From the NCBI GenBank assembly GCA_029975915.1, contig JARKOC010000067.1, positions 1 to 6,130 of the forward strand: a DNA stretch of 6,130 bases, given 5' to 3'. Position 1 is the first letter of the stretch; every line of letters starts with the position of its first letter. Position numbers and translations under genes: made by a program. Below, piece by piece: positions 1-6,130 of this stretch. The DNA comes from Bryobacteraceae bacterium (GTDB taxonomy: Bacteria > Acidobacteriota > Terriglobia > Bryobacterales > Bryobacteraceae). The notes below the pieces were generated by a model. The model was given only the letters and a program-made list of their open reading frames with translations, was not told the DNA's origin and searched no databases.

Positions 1-1
1 C

Positions 2-229
2 GTCCTGAAATTCAAGGGCGATGTCGCGCCGGCCGACATATCCGTGAAACGGAATGGATACGACCTGGTGCTGTCAATAGCGGGTACCGAAGACAGTGTC
101 AGCATCCAAGATTATTTCATCGAGTATGTCGGCGCAAATACGGCGTCTCATCCCTATGAAATCGAGCGGATTGAATTCGCCGATGGAACGATATGGACGG
201 CAGCCACACTACGAGACCTTCTTCTGGCA
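2..229 (+). other. C-terminal part of an RTX linker domain (truncated by window start)
   Basis: Residues 1-76 of the visible protein are the second half of the linker that recurs after every RTX run. They show the strand-rich segment YDLVLSIAGTEDSVSIQDYF, an aromatic anchor (DYF), then IERIEFADGT at about 161-190 and a short helix-like tail (AATLRDLLLAG) before the first RTX repeats. The YxF and FGxGI parts of this linker, and presumably its own RTX run, lie upstream. This matches the Pfam-type haemolysin-type calcium-binding-protein-related domain found between RTX arrays. Confidence 0.85.
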
Positions 230-3200
230 GGATCCGACTCCTCTGAAACCATCATCGGCTATCGTGATGACGATGTCATAAGCGGTCAAGGAGGGGACGA
301 CGTTATCGAAGCAGGTTCCGGCAACGACGTGATAGACGGCGGGACCGGCGCCGATACCATCCGCGCCGGGTATGGCAACGACCGTATTGACGGCGGAGCG
401 GGCGATGACTATATGGACGGCAACGGAAGCCGTTACAGTAACTATCGGGGTGACGGCCCGATAAGCGACAGTGACACGTATCTCTTCGGTTATGGCTCCG
501 GCCACGATACGCTACTTGACTATGACTGGCAGCAGGGGAATATTGATTCCATCCGCTTCGGGGAAGGGATCTCAAGCGACGATGTCCGCTTCGAGCGGGC
601 CGGGGAATGGAGCGACGACCTGAAGATTATCCTTGGAGACGGTTCCGACACCATTACGATACAGAACTGGTTCGCCTATAATGAGTATTACCAAAAGATC
701 GAACGGCTGGAGTTCTCAGACGGCACGGTCATCGAACCCTCCTGGATCGATTCCCACCTAACAATTCAGGGCACTTCCACGAATGATATATTGCAGGGCA
801 CAATGAGCGGAGAGACCCTGTTGGGACTGGACGGTTCCGACCAGTTATACGGCAATTACGGTGACGATGTGCTGGATGGTGGCGCAGGCAGCGACATTTT
901 GCAGGGTGAATACGGGAACGATACCTATATCTTCGGCAGGGGCTACGGCCATGACTTTATTGACGAAGGGTTCAGCAATTATTATTTCGTCAACTCTCCC
1001 AACGACACCATCCTGTTCAACGCGGACGTTACGCCGGAAGATGTGATAGTCCGTCGCTCCGGTCCCAACATGGTACTTTCCATCAGCGGAACCGAGGACC
1101 GATTGACGGTCATCAACGGTTTCCGGGAAAACTGGGATACCAACCGCATCGAGGAGGTGCGTTTCAGCGACGGCACTGTCTGGGACTATGCAGCCCTGCA
1201 GGCGTGGGCTCTGCTGGCAACGGACGGTGATGATGTCATCGAGGGAACCTCGGCCTCCGACGTTCTGGACGGCATGGCCGGCAATGACCGCCTCGTGGGG
1301 AATAACGGCGGCGATACCTACCGTTTCGGCCGTGGCTACGGCAATGATGTCATACAGGAAAACGGATTGATTCCGACTGACCAGGACACCGTGCAGTTCC
1401 TGGAGGGAATCACTCCGAGCGACCTTTCCTTCACCATGGACGGCAACGACCTCCTTATCGGCATCAAGGATACCAAGGACAGCCTTCGCATCCTGAACGG
1501 AACAAACACTATCGAAAGGTTTGTCTTCGTCGACGGCACGACACTGAGCGCAACGGACATTAAGGGAATCGTGACCATGCCGCCTGACTCGGAAACCCTT
1601 ATCGGCACGGCGGGCGACGACACCCTCACCGGAAGCGACCTGGACGGTGTCCTGATGGGTCTGCAGGGCAACGACACCCTGAACGGAGCCGGAGGAGCGG
1701 ACACCCTGAACGGCGCCGAAGGTGACGATATCCTAAGTGGCGGCGCGGGACGCGACACGCTCATCGGGGGCGACGGCGCCAACATCTACCGATTTGAACG
1801 GGGATCAGGTCTTGATACCGTAATTACCCGACCGGCCGACGGGACGGACGATGCCATCGAATTCGGCGCGGGAATCTCTCCTTCGGATATCCGTGTGCAA
1901 CTGGGCGAACCGACCTATGATGAAGCCCAACCGGGCGACACGGGTTTCAGTCGAATGGTGATCGGCTGCGGCAACAACGACGCCTTTGTCGTCTCCATCG
2001 ACAACGGCGGTGATGTCGCCGGAACATCGGCGCGACGCTTCCGCTTCCGGGACGGCACGGAGATGACCCTGGAACAGGTACTGGCGCTCAATGACGGCGG
2101 GCTGGCCGGATACCGGGAAGGGACGGATTCCGCGGACACCCTGACAGGCAGCGATGCCGACGACACCATCTACGGCGGAAACGGCAACGACTCGATTCGG
2201 GGAAGGGACAATAACGACGTTCTGTGCGGCGGGGCCGGAAACGACCTGATCAGCGCCGACGCAGGCGACGATGAGGTTCGAGGAGGGTATGGCGACGATA
2301 CGCTGGCGGGCGGATATGGTGACGATACGCTGGATGGCGGTGTCGGCAATGACACATACGTTTTCAACCGGGGTGACGGCGCCGACCGCATCGAGACAAA
2401 CGGAGACGGTGGAGAAACCGATACCCTCTCCTTCGGCGCGGGCATCGGGGTTCAGGACGTAACCGCTTTCGTGAACACGGACGGGGAACTGGTGCTACTC
2501 GTGGACGGCGGCGCGGGCGGCAGTGTCACATGCCCGTGGTATGAACTGGGAACGCTGAACGAGTATTCCATGCTTCCCGTCCACAACGTGCAGTTCGTTG
2601 ACTCGGACGGGAATACCCGTGTCTATGATCTGGCGGGCATGTTGCGCGGTTCGGCAGGAACATTGGCTGGTTCCGACGGAACTCGCCCGGTTGCCCTGTT
2701 CGACAACGCGGAGGCATTCGATATCACGAACAGGGTCCTCCCTGCCGGAGGAGACCCCGCCGTTTCCTATGCCCAGAATGGAGACCTGTTCGGAACGGCC
2801 CGATACGTCGGGCTCAACGCGGTGACGGACGGCGACGATATGCTGTTCGGGACACCGGGCGGAGACAGCCTGAACGCCGACGCAGGTAACGACCTGATAA
2901 TCGGCTATGCGGGTGACGACTACCTTGAAGGCGCGGACGGCGATGATCGGATCGATTCCGGGAGCGGCAATGATACCGTTTTCGGCGGAACCGGAGACGA
3001 CGCTCTCTTCTGCGGTGAAGGGGACGACCTGATATATGCCGGTCCGGGCAACGATATCGCATGGGGCGGAATCGGCAATGACACGTACTTCTTCAATACA
3101 GGAGACGGTATCCTGACCATTGAAGACAACTATTATGAAGATGGTTCGGATGACGGGTATGGAGGAGATTACGGCGGCGACCTGCCCAGGTTTGCAGCGT

Positions 3201-6130
3201 CAATGGTGGACGACGGCTACGGCGGAGGGTATGGGGGGGATTATGGCGGAGATTACGGCGGGACCACGGCAATCAACGTTCTGCAGTTCGGACCCGGCAT
3301 CACGCTTGCCGATCTAAGCTTTTCCGAGCAGGACGGGTACCTTGTCATCGACATCCCTTCCACCGGAGACAAAATCCGGCTCGCCGGTTACGATGCTGAA
3401 CGGCCCACGTTCACTACGGCCGTCGATCTGTTCCGCTTCTCCGATGGCGGTGAAGTGACGCGCGACGACCTTATCGTCCAGGGCATAACCGTGGCTGGAA
3501 CCGGCGAAGACGACTCGTTTGACGGTACGGAAGGGGTCGACTTCGTGGAGGGCGGCCAGGGGGACGACACCTTCGCCACCGGACCCGGCAATGACCGGCT
3601 TGAAGGCGGCAGCGGCAACGATACCTATATCTTCAACCAGGGGGACGGGGTCGACACCATCGTCGACATCAGCGGGCCGGATATGGGGAACAGCGTCAGT
3701 TTCGGGTACGGGATACTGCAGACCGACATCCATGCCGTAGTGGAGGACGGCGCATTGGTGCTGCGGGTCGGCGACAATGGGGACGCGCTGCGTTTCGAAG
3801 GCTTTGACCCGCGCATTCCCGGCATGCCCGAACCGGTGGCGGAGTTCCGGTTTGATGACGGATCCGTGGTCACCTTTGCCGATCTTCTGGCTATAAGCTA
3901 CGAGATCGTCGGCACACCGAATGAGGACTCCCTGTCGGGAACGCTTGACAGTGATCTGATACGCGGGCTGGAGAACAACGACCTGCTAGCGGGCGGAGGA
4001 GGAGAAGATTTCTACCTGTTCGAAACCGGGGACGGCATCGACACCATCGACGACCTCGCCGCTCCCGGCGAGGGAAACACCGTTGTCCTGCCGGACGGAT
4101 CCGACCCGGAAAACGTCTTCCTGAGCCACGACCCGGATACCAGCACCCTGATTCTGCGGGAACGGGTCACGGGCAACGAGATTCATCTGACCCATTTCAA
4201 CCGCCTGAACCCGTTCGGGGAGCATGCCGTCGAATACTTCCAATTCGGCGAGAATGGGCCGACCCTCACCTACCGGGAACTGCTCGCCCGAGGTTTCGAC
4301 ATCGAAGGGAGTGACAACAACGACATCCTGCCGGGAACGGCGACCGCCGACCGCATCCACGGCGGGGCCGGCGATGACCTCCTGAGCGGCGGAAAAGGCA
4401 ACGACACCCTCTACGGTGAAGCCGGGGACGATACCTACGTCTTCAACCAGGGAGACGGCGCCCTGAACATCATCGATACCGCGGAACCGGGGGCCGGCAA
4501 CACCCTCCGCTTCGGTCCGGGAATCACCCCGCAGAACCTGAATCGCCACCTGCGGTTCGAAGCGCCCCAGGACGGCGTAAGCGGCGCCCTTGTCATATTC
4601 TTCGACAACGGCGATCTTGTACGGTTGTCCGGATTCGACCCCGAGGACGTGGACAACGGTCCCCGCTCCGTTGAGACATTCCAGTTCGACGACGGCACGG
4701 TCCTCTCTTTCTCCGAGCTCGTACAGTCCATCTTCGTGGTCGAAGGGGATGAAGCGGACAACATGCTGACCGGCACCAATCTCAGCGACCGCCTCTACGG
4801 ATACCAGGGGGACGACACCCTGTCCGCGGGCGAAGGAGACGACGTGCTGACCGGTGGCAGCGATAACGACACGCTCATGGGGGGTTCGGGATGGGACAGC
4901 TATGTACTGAACCTCGGCGACGGCGCCGATACCATACTCGATTCCGTTGAGGGCGGGATCGGCAACATGATCATCTTCGGCGAGGGCATAACGCGCAATG
5001 ATATCACCCCTGAGCAGGACGGAAACAATCTGAGGATACGGTATGGAAACGCCGGCGATGTGGTGACGATACCGGATTTCTATCCGGCAGGCGATGACGG
5101 CTCAACAGCCATCGACACCTTCCAGTTCGGCGACGGCAGCGTACTCAGTTATCGGGAACTCGTGAATAATGCTCCCGAAGCCGGCGAAGCTGTCCTCGAC
5201 GACCTGACAGCCTGCGAGGACGAGGGATTCGTCTTTAAGGTCCCGGAGGACGCCTTCAGTGACTCGGACGGAGACACGCTGACGTACAGCGCCGCCACGG
5301 CCGACGGCGTTCCCCTCCCCGCCTGGCTCGCCTTCGACCCGGAGACCCGCACCTTCAGCGGTACGCCGGAGAACGGCGATGTGGGTTCTTTCCCGGTTAC
5401 GCTAACAGCATCTGACCAATTCGGCACTGCGGCCGAAAGGTCTTTCCTCCTGACCGTGGAAAACGTCAACGACGCCCCGGTTGTCGCGGTTTCCCTTCCC
5501 GACCAGGCAGCCACCGAGGACCAGCCCTTCACCTTCCAGGTCCCGGACAGCACCTTCACCGACATGGACGCAGGCGATACCCTGTCGTACGCCGCAACCC
5601 TTGAAAACGGCGATCCCCTTCCCTCCTGGCTCGCCTTTGACCCGGACACCCTCTCCTTCTCCGGCACTCCCGTTGCGGGCAGCGCCGGAGAGCTTGACGT
5701 AACCCTCACCGCAACCGATACGGCAGGCGCGGCGGCCGCGGACACCTTCCACCTCGATATTTCCCCTGCGCCCGGTGAAACCGTCATCGGCACGGACGGC
5801 AACGACACCCTCACCGGAACAAGCGGCAACGACACCCTGGACGGCCGTTCCGGGAGCGATACCCTCAACGCCGGTGCCGGCAACGACACCCTGCTCTTCT
5901 CCGCCGATGCCACGGCCGGATTCTTCGACGTTGCGGTCAACGTGGGGAGCCCCGGTGTACCGGGCAGTCATGCCATCCAGTCCCTTCTCGGCAGGAAGAT
6001 GACGCACGACACCTTCAACGGCGGAGAAGGACGTGACCTTCTCATGGGCACGGGCACTGATGACGTCCTGTTCCTCGACGCGCGCTCGGGCGCTCCCCGC
6101 ATTGCGGACATCGAAGCCATCGACGCGGGC
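2..6130 (+). CDS. Giant RTX (haemolysin-type calcium-binding repeat) protein, internal fragment, both ends missing
   Basis: One frame stays open for 2043 codons across the whole window with no stop; base 1 is the last base of the preceding codon. No start is assigned because the gene begins upstream, and the frame is still open at the end. The protein is dominated by RTX nonapeptides such as GGAGNDLIS and GNDTL runs, in which Asp and Gly backbone atoms bind calcium and build a beta-roll. Ten RTX runs alternate with ten linker domains, followed by two cadherin-like domains, another RTX run and a distinct terminal segment. The translation is very rich in Asp, Gly and Asn, poor in Lys, and has only five Cys, as expected of a type I secreted protein that folds outside the cell on meeting calcium. 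No signal peptide, membrane segment or catalytic motif is visible. An adhesin or matrix role is inferred from architecture only; an enzymatic or toxin domain could lie in the missing ends. Confidence 0.96.
230..769 (+). repeat. Module 1: about 7 RTX nonapeptides plus linker domain
   Basis: The RTX run occupies about 230-430, with clear units GSGNDVIDG, GTGADTIRA, GYGNDRIDG and GAGDDYMDG. A non-RTX insert of 14 residues (431-472, NGSRYSNY followed by RGDGPISDS) separates it from the linker, which begins DTYLFGYGSGHDT at 473. The linker continues with IRFGEGISSDDV, ITIQNWF and LEFSDGT (707-727). The insert is absent from the other modules, where the last RTX unit runs straight into the DTYxF motif. 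Confidence 0.88.
770..1219 (+). repeat. Module 2: about 5-6 RTX nonapeptides plus linker domain
   Basis: The RTX run (770-922) contains LDGSDQLYG, NYGDDVLDG, GAGSDILQG and EYGND; the second unit (TMSGETLLG) has lost the usual Asp. The linker starts GNDTYIFGRGYGHDFIDEG at about 914, has a slightly longer loop (SNYYFVNSPND) before ILFNADVTPEDV, in which the usual FGxGI reads FNADV, then LTVINGF and VRFSDGT (about 1157-1177). Confidence 0.88.
1220..1591 (+). repeat. Module 3: short RTX run (about 4 units) plus linker domain
   Basis: This is the shortest module, about 124 residues. RTX units are TDGDDVIEG, TSASDVLDG and MAGNDRLVG, followed by NNGGDTYRFGRGYGNDVIQE, which is already the linker start. 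The linker proceeds to VQFLEGITPSDLSF, LLIGIKDTKDSLRIL and FVFVDGTTL (about 1520-1543). The aromatic anchor seen in most linkers before the FxFxDG strand is absent here (LNGTNTIE). Confidence 0.87.
1592..2119 (+). repeat. Module 4: about 7 RTX nonapeptides plus long linker domain
   Basis: The RTX run (1592-1780) is regular: TAGDDTLTG, LQGNDTLNG, AGGADTLNG, AEGDDILSG, GAGRDTLIG. The linker start is divergent (GANIYRFERGSGLDTV) and lacks the usual NDTY. It then has IEFGAGISPSDIRV, a longer loop (GEPTYDEAQPGDTGFSRMV), one Cys at 1967-1969 and a terminal strand FRFRDGTEMTLEQVLAL at about 2039-2089. Confidence 0.87.
2120..2650 (+). repeat. Module 5: about 9 RTX nonapeptides plus linker domain
   Basis: This is one of the two longest RTX runs (2120-2353), with units such as GNGNDSIRG, GAGNDLISA, DAGDDEVRG and two adjacent near-identical units GYGDDTLAG and GYGDDTLDG. 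The linker begins GNDTYVFNRGDGADRIE at 2345, then LSFGAGIGVQDV. Its second half is atypical: the aromatic anchor is CPWYELG and the closing strand reads VQFVDSDGN, where the family normally has FxFxDGT. A Cys lies in the RTX run (2225-2227) and another in the linker (2531-2533). Confidence 0.87.
2285..2338 (+). repeat. 27-bp tandem direct repeat, two copies
   Basis: Copies at 2285-2311 and 2312-2338 encode GYGDDTLAG and GYGDDTLDG. By eye they match at 23 of 27 bases; two differences are silent Gly wobble changes and the other two change Ala to Asp. The DNA identity is higher than between most neighbouring RTX units, which fits duplication of one nonapeptide unit more recent than the rest of the array. 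Confidence 0.8.
2651..2824 (+). other. Non-RTX spacer of 58 residues between modules 5 and 6
   Basis: After the module 5 linker tail (DLAGMLRG) the frame continues through a segment with no RTX nonapeptide and no linker motif, including TRPVALFDNAEAFDITNRV and DPAVSYAQNGDLFGTARYVG. RTX repeats resume at TDGDDMLFG (2825). It is more hydrophobic than the arrays, with alternating patterns suggesting beta-strands. I do not recognise it; it may be an extended linker tail or a remnant of another domain. Confidence 0.7.
2825..3496 (+). repeat. Module 6: about 10 RTX nonapeptides plus linker domain with a Tyr/Gly/Asp insert
   Basis: This is the longest module, about 224 residues. The RTX run (2825-3082) includes DAGNDLIIG, ADGDDRIDS, GSGNDTVFG, GEGDDLIYA and GPGNDIAWG. 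The linker opens GNDTYFFNTGDGILTIEDN, is then interrupted by about 45 residues rich in Tyr, Gly and Asp (3131-3262), and resumes at LQFGPGITLADLSF, IRLAGYDAE and LFRFSDGGE, where the usual DGT is DGG. One Cys occurs in the RTX run (3011-3013). Confidence 0.87.
3155..3262 (+). repeat. Low-complexity YGGD tract inside linker domain 6
   Basis: The codons at 3155-3181 read GYGGDYGGD and those at 3215-3262 read GYGGGYGGDYGGDYGG, separated by a short non-repetitive stretch (LPRFAASMVDD). The tract sits in the loop between the YxF strand and the FGxGI strand, where the other linkers carry only about 5-15 residues. The DNA is a degenerate 12-bp repeat (Gly-Gly-Asp-Tyr codons with mixed wobble bases), consistent with slippage expansion. 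Function is unknown; a flexible acidic-aromatic loop is the most that can be said. Confidence 0.85.
3497..3910 (+). repeat. Module 7: about 5 RTX nonapeptides plus linker domain
   Basis: RTX units are TEGVDFVEG, GQGDDTFAT, GPGNDRLEG and GSGND (3497-3622). The linker follows the family pattern closely: GNDTYIFNQGDGVDTIVD, VSFGYGILQTDIHAV, LVLRVGDNGDALRFEGFD and FRFDDGSVVTFADLL (about 3845-3889). Its opening and its GFDP anchor are shared with module 9, so these two are probably close paralogues. Confidence 0.88.
3911..4303 (+). repeat. Module 8: short degenerate RTX run plus linker domain
   Basis: The RTX run (3911-4009) is short and worn: TPNEDSLSG, TLDSDLIRG, LENNDLLAG and GGGED. It keeps the Asp and hydrophobic positions but has lost the Gly at the turn in three units. 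The linker starts with EDFYLFETGDGIDTIDD in place of NDTYxF, then LPDGSDPENVFL where FGxGI is expected, IHLTHFNRL as anchor and FQFGENGPTLTYRELL as closing strand, lacking the Asp of FxFxDGT. Despite this drift the reading frame is intact. Confidence 0.83.
4304..4741 (+). repeat. Module 9: about 5 RTX nonapeptides plus linker domain
   Basis: RTX units (4304-4432) include TATADRIHG, GAGDDLLSG and GKGNDTLYG. The linker reads DDTYVFNQGDGALNIID, LRFGPGITPQNL, LVIFFDNGDLVRLSGFDPE and FQFDDGTVLSFSELV (about 4679-4720). It is a textbook example of the domain and resembles module 7 (YxFNQGDG opening, GFDP anchor) and module 10 (matching FQFxDGxVLS closing strand). Confidence 0.88.
4742..5167 (+). repeat. 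Module 10: about 6 RTX nonapeptides plus linker domain
   Basis: RTX units (4742-4897) include TNLSDRLYG, YQGDDTLSA, GEGDDVLTG and GSDNDTLMG. The linker opens with a variant motif, GWDSYVLNLGDGADTILD, then IIFGEGITRNDI, VVTIPDFYPAGD and FQFGDGSVLSYRELV (5120-5164). It ends directly at the NAPE motif that begins the first cadherin-like domain, so this is the last linker module in the window. Confidence 0.87.
5168..5467 (+). other. Cadherin-like / putative Ig (CADG, He_PIG type) domain 1
   Basis: About 100 residues: NAPEAGEAV at the start, EDEGFVFKVPEDAFSDSDGD, LTYSAATADGVPLPAWLAFD, FSGTPENGDVGSFPVTLTA, SDQFGTAAERSFLLTVENV. The LPxWLxFDPxTxTFSGTP core and acidic DSDGD loop are hallmarks of dystroglycan-type cadherin-like domains, which are common in large bacterial surface proteins and can bind calcium at inter-domain junctions. 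The family's DQ before the Glu is replaced by LTAC, which places the protein's last visible Cys at 5213-5215. Confidence 0.88.
5468..5767 (+). other. Cadherin-like / putative Ig (CADG, He_PIG type) domain 2
   Basis: This is a second copy of exactly 100 residues, beginning NDAPVVAVSLPDQAATEDQ, then FTFQVPDSTFTDMDAGDTL, LPSWLAFDPDTLSFSGTP and LTATDTAGAAAADTFHLDI. It is nearer the family consensus than copy 1 because it retains the DQxAxEDQxF opening. The two copies are head to tail with no gap and share the LPxWLAFDPxTxxFSGTP core, so they arose by duplication or joint acquisition. A rod-like spacer or ligand-binding role is inferred from the family. Confidence 0.9.
5789..5899 (+). repeat. RTX run 11: about 4 consensus nonapeptides
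   Basis: The units are GTDGNDTLTG, TSGNDTLDG, RSGSDTLNA and GAGNDTLLF. This is the most consensus-like run in the window, with GNDTL in three units. Unlike the ten earlier runs it is not followed by a DTYxF linker but by the distinct terminal segment starting SADATAGFF. It follows the second cadherin-like domain after about seven residues. Confidence 0.88.
5900..6130 (+). other. C-terminal RTX-associated segment, cut by window end
   Basis: Seventy-seven residues follow the last RTX run: FFDVAVNVGSPGVPG, HDTFNGGEGRDLLMGTGTDD, VLFLDARSGAPRIADIEAID, then AG at the window edge. From memory, giant RTX proteins often carry a similar stretch (SFDVFDGGxGxDTLxGTDGNDALFLDD, then RIxxIEVIDAGxGxD) before further RTX and cadherin-like units, so this looks like a recognised but poorly studied connector. 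The final IDAG would be the start of another calcium-binding turn. The frame is open, so more protein follows. Confidence 0.7.

Noticed and set aside
96..281. Short plus-strand frames beginning with ATG (96-281, 861-1046, 2271-2462, 2598-2825 and others)
   Set aside because: They lie in alternative frames within the continuous coding frame, show no domain, and no convincing ribosome binding site was noticed.
446..454. RGD tripeptide (also at 2369-2377), a possible integrin-binding motif
   Set aside because: The GD belongs to the common GDG turn at the start of these linkers, and R before it is likely chance; there is no evidence of a eukaryotic host-binding role.
3986..4549. Minus-strand open frame of 187 codons, plus similar ones at 1336-1785, 3314-3733 and 5402-6007
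   Set aside because: They overlap the RTX gene completely, have no recognisable domain, and their openness follows from the GC-rich, Asp/Gly/Thr-rich sense codons, which seldom give stops on the other strand.
230..5899. DNA repeats suggesting a CRISPR array or satellite
   Set aside because: The repeats are degenerate at DNA level, in frame and code for RTX nonapeptides; there are no identical repeats with unique spacers.
5149..5940. Long open frame on the minus strand (263 codons), rich in RVSLP repeats
   Set aside because: It is the antisense image of the RTX and cadherin-like codons: the reverse complement of codons for GNDTL reads RVSLP in one frame. The sense frame has coherent domains; the antisense product has none.
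2..6130. Possible RTX enzyme (alginate epimerase, serralysin-type protease or lipase)
   Set aside because: No HExxH zinc motif, no GxSxG lipase motif in a hydrolase context and no parallel beta-helix epimerase domain was seen; only RTX, linker and cadherin-like parts are visible.

Overview
The window lies entirely inside one very large protein-coding gene. One forward frame, with its first complete codon at base 2, reads through to the last base as 2043 sense codons without a stop. It has no recognisable start, ribosome binding site or terminator, so both ends of the gene lie outside the window. Every ATG-to-stop frame that can be drawn here is a shadow of this gene.

The product is a giant, acidic, Asp/Gly/Asn-rich RTX protein (haemolysin-type calcium-binding nonapeptides, consensus GGxGxDxLx). 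From N to C it shows: the tail of one linker domain (2-229); ten modules (230-5167), each a run of about 4-10 RTX nonapeptides followed by a linker domain of the haemolysin-type calcium-binding-protein-related kind (GNDTYxF..GDG..TI, then FGxGI, then a hydrophobic strand, then FxFxDGT); two cadherin-like/putative-Ig (CADG/He_PIG type) domains (5168-5767); a further short RTX run (5789-5899); and an unusual C-terminal segment (5900-6130) that runs off the window. The regular alternation is broken by a 58-residue non-RTX spacer between modules 5 and 6 and by a Tyr-Gly-Gly-Asp tract inside module 6.

Family knowledge suggests export by a type I secretion system (signal at the C-terminus, not in the window), folding of the RTX runs into calcium-filled beta-rolls outside the cell, and a role as a surface or extracellular adhesin or matrix protein. 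No catalytic domain is visible. The secretion genes, if linked, are outside the window.

The organism is a bacterium, most likely a Gram-negative proteobacterium in the broad sense, since giant RTX proteins of this build are typical there. The DNA is moderately to strongly GC-rich, rising from 5' to 3' within the gene. I cannot name a genus. I see no RNA genes, mobile elements, CRISPR arrays or non-coding stretches. I found no new system; the points most worth following are the two irregular inserts, the terminal segment and signs of module duplication.
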